DNA from: Candidatus Babelota bacterium | GTDB lineage: Bacteria; JAGOBX01 | Assembly (NCBI GenBank): GCA_017999075.1 | Contig: JAGOBX010000233.1 | Location: 1 to 6,132 of the forward strand | DNA: 6,132 nucleotides | Direction of reading: 5' to 3' | Shown: piece after piece, positions 5,601-6,132 of the stretch | How the letters are laid out: every line of letters begins with the position of its first letter | Position numbering within the stretch: position 1 is the first letter of the stretch | Notes under the pieces: model-generated | The model's database searches: none | Told to the model about the DNA's origin: nothing | Seen by the model: the letters and a program-made list of their open reading frames with translations, nothing else | Translations under genes and position numbers: made by a program

Positions 5601-5696
5601 GGCCGTCCGTTTAATAAAAATAAAAAATATTAATTCCGGAAATTTAGGGGAATTCGCGATTAATTGAAAATATGATCCGGATTTTTTAATATAAAA

Positions 5697-5744
5697 TTTA
5701 AGTTGACTAATTACATATATAGATATATATTTAGTCAATTTAAA
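5697..5744 (+). promoter_or_regulatory. Promoter within a palindromic operator-like site
   Basis: Arms at 5697-5710 and 5731-5744 (TTTAAGTTGACTAA and its inverse, 13 of 14 matching) flank a 20-base centre that contains a nested ATATAT/ATATAT repeat. TTGACT in the left arm (5703-5708), 17 bases, and TATATT at the right arm edge (5726-5731) form a good promoter for the ATPase gene. The predicted start is near 5738, so the full hairpin would not be in the mRNA. It therefore looks like a DNA operator covering -35 and start site, not an RNA structure. Confidence 0.6.
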
Positions 5745-5760
5745 ATATTTGGTGGAATTT

Positions 5761-6132
5761 ATGATTTCATATAGAACCATTGATGCTTACGGTTTATGGA
5801 ACAAATTTGAAGAACGTAAATTCGATTTAAAATATATAATTCCGCGCAGGCAGCTGGATGAATTTGTAAAAAGAATCAAATATGAAAGTATTGAAGTAAT
5901 AATTGGTCCGCGGCAAAGCGGCAAGACAACATTGTTATTTCTGCTGATTGATTATCTCTTAAAAATTAAAACAGAAAAAAAATATATATGTTACATAAAT
6001 CTTGATACCATACAGGATTATAAAATATTTTCAAATCCGCAACTGTTTATTGAAAATATCCGCGCGGGCTGTAATCCGAAAAAAAAAATATTTGTATTCA
6101 TAGACGAAATACAGCGTATTCAAAATTCAGGA
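5761..6132 (+). CDS. P-loop ATPase, AAA_14/DUF4143 type, N-terminal part
   Basis: The frame opens at ATG 5761 after GGTGG at 5 bases spacing and runs 124 codons to the window edge. Visible: an N-terminal segment with IIPRRQLDEF (26-35), typical of this family where an R-x-x-x-x start precedes the ATPase core; Walker A IIGPRQSGKTTLL at 47-59; a strand YICYINLD at 75-82; and Walker B IFVFIDEIQRIQNSG at 110-124. This matches the large family of ATPases with an AAA_14 core and C-terminal DUF4143 domain (COG1373 type), usually about 370-450 aa, so some 70% of the protein is outside. Their cellular role is poorly defined. The DUF4143 domain itself is not in view, so archaeal-type ATPases with similar Walker motifs remain possible. 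It is divergent from the dcw cluster and has its own operator-like promoter. A 10-A run lies in the PKKK codons (6079-6088). Confidence 0.85.
   Translation, partial: MISYRTIDAYGLWNKFEERKFDLKYIIPRRQLDEFVKRIKYESIEVIIGPRQSGKTTLLFLLIDYLLKIKTEKKYICYINLDTIQDYKIFSNPQLFIENIRAGCNPKKKIFVFIDEIQRIQNSG

Noticed and set aside
4665-5648. Direct 12-of-13 match between CCGGAAATTCAGG (4665-4677) and CCGGAAATTTAGG (5636-5648)
   Set aside because: Short and without matching flanks; likely chance at this scale, though it overlaps the right arm of inverted repeat A.
5634-5686. Possible terminator with two TCCGGA copies followed by a T run
   Set aside because: The potential stem is short and bulged with a loop of about 30 bases, too weak to call.
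5568-5780. Minus-strand 70-aa ORF across the ATPase promoter
   Set aside because: It overlaps the ATPase start, its promoter and the palindrome, lacks a ribosome binding site and has no recognisable features.
1-6132. CRISPR array, tRNA or rRNA genes
   Set aside because: No regularly spaced direct repeats of CRISPR size, no tRNA-like cloverleaf and no rRNA sequence was seen on either strand.

Overview
This is a very AT-rich window. About the first 4.5 kb is the proximal part of a division and cell-wall (dcw) gene cluster, all on the minus strand. Read in the direction of transcription (from high to low coordinates) it holds mraZ, rsmH (mraW), ftsL, murE and murF; murF runs off the left edge. 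MurE carries the DNPR signature of meso-diaminopimelate-adding ligases. This points to an organism with DAP-type peptidoglycan. The base composition, homopolymeric A tracts, a degraded ORF and intergenic repeats would suit a low-GC, possibly host-associated or genome-reducing bacterium. I cannot name the phylum from sequence alone; an Elusimicrobiota/Endomicrobium-like origin is only a guess.

The cluster is tightly packed. ftsL starts one base after the rsmH stop, and murE starts inside the ftsL stop codon (TAATG overlap). murF has its own strong Shine-Dalgarno site. ftsI (the septal transpeptidase), usually found between ftsL and murE, is absent. Upstream of mraZ there is a sigma-70-like promoter (TTGACA, 16 bp, TAAAAT) followed by four GTGG/ATGG boxes at an exact 10-bp period. 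This is the known form of a MraZ operator. It lies where the longest mraZ reading frame would begin, so the mraZ start is set at the third available start codon (147 aa). The cluster is therefore probably autoregulated by MraZ. Its products methylate 16S rRNA (RsmH), support the divisome (FtsL) and build the UDP-MurNAc-pentapeptide precursor (MurE, MurF).

From about 4480 to 5760 the window is mostly non-coding or degraded. It contains two interlocking long inverted repeats and a short AT-rich hairpin upstream of mraZ. Next comes an unrecognised 80-aa minus-strand ORF with a very strong ribosome binding site and a good promoter. Beyond it are two further hairpin structures and a plus-strand coding remnant interrupted by an in-frame TAG.

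At the right edge a plus-strand gene begins, with a promoter embedded in a 14-bp-arm palindrome. It encodes the N-terminal part of a P-loop ATPase of the AAA_14/DUF4143 type. The window ends just after its Walker B motif. The most unusual items are the ftsI-less ftsL-murE junction, the interlocking repeats, the unknown small ORF, and a TTGACTAA motif shared between two intergenic structures.
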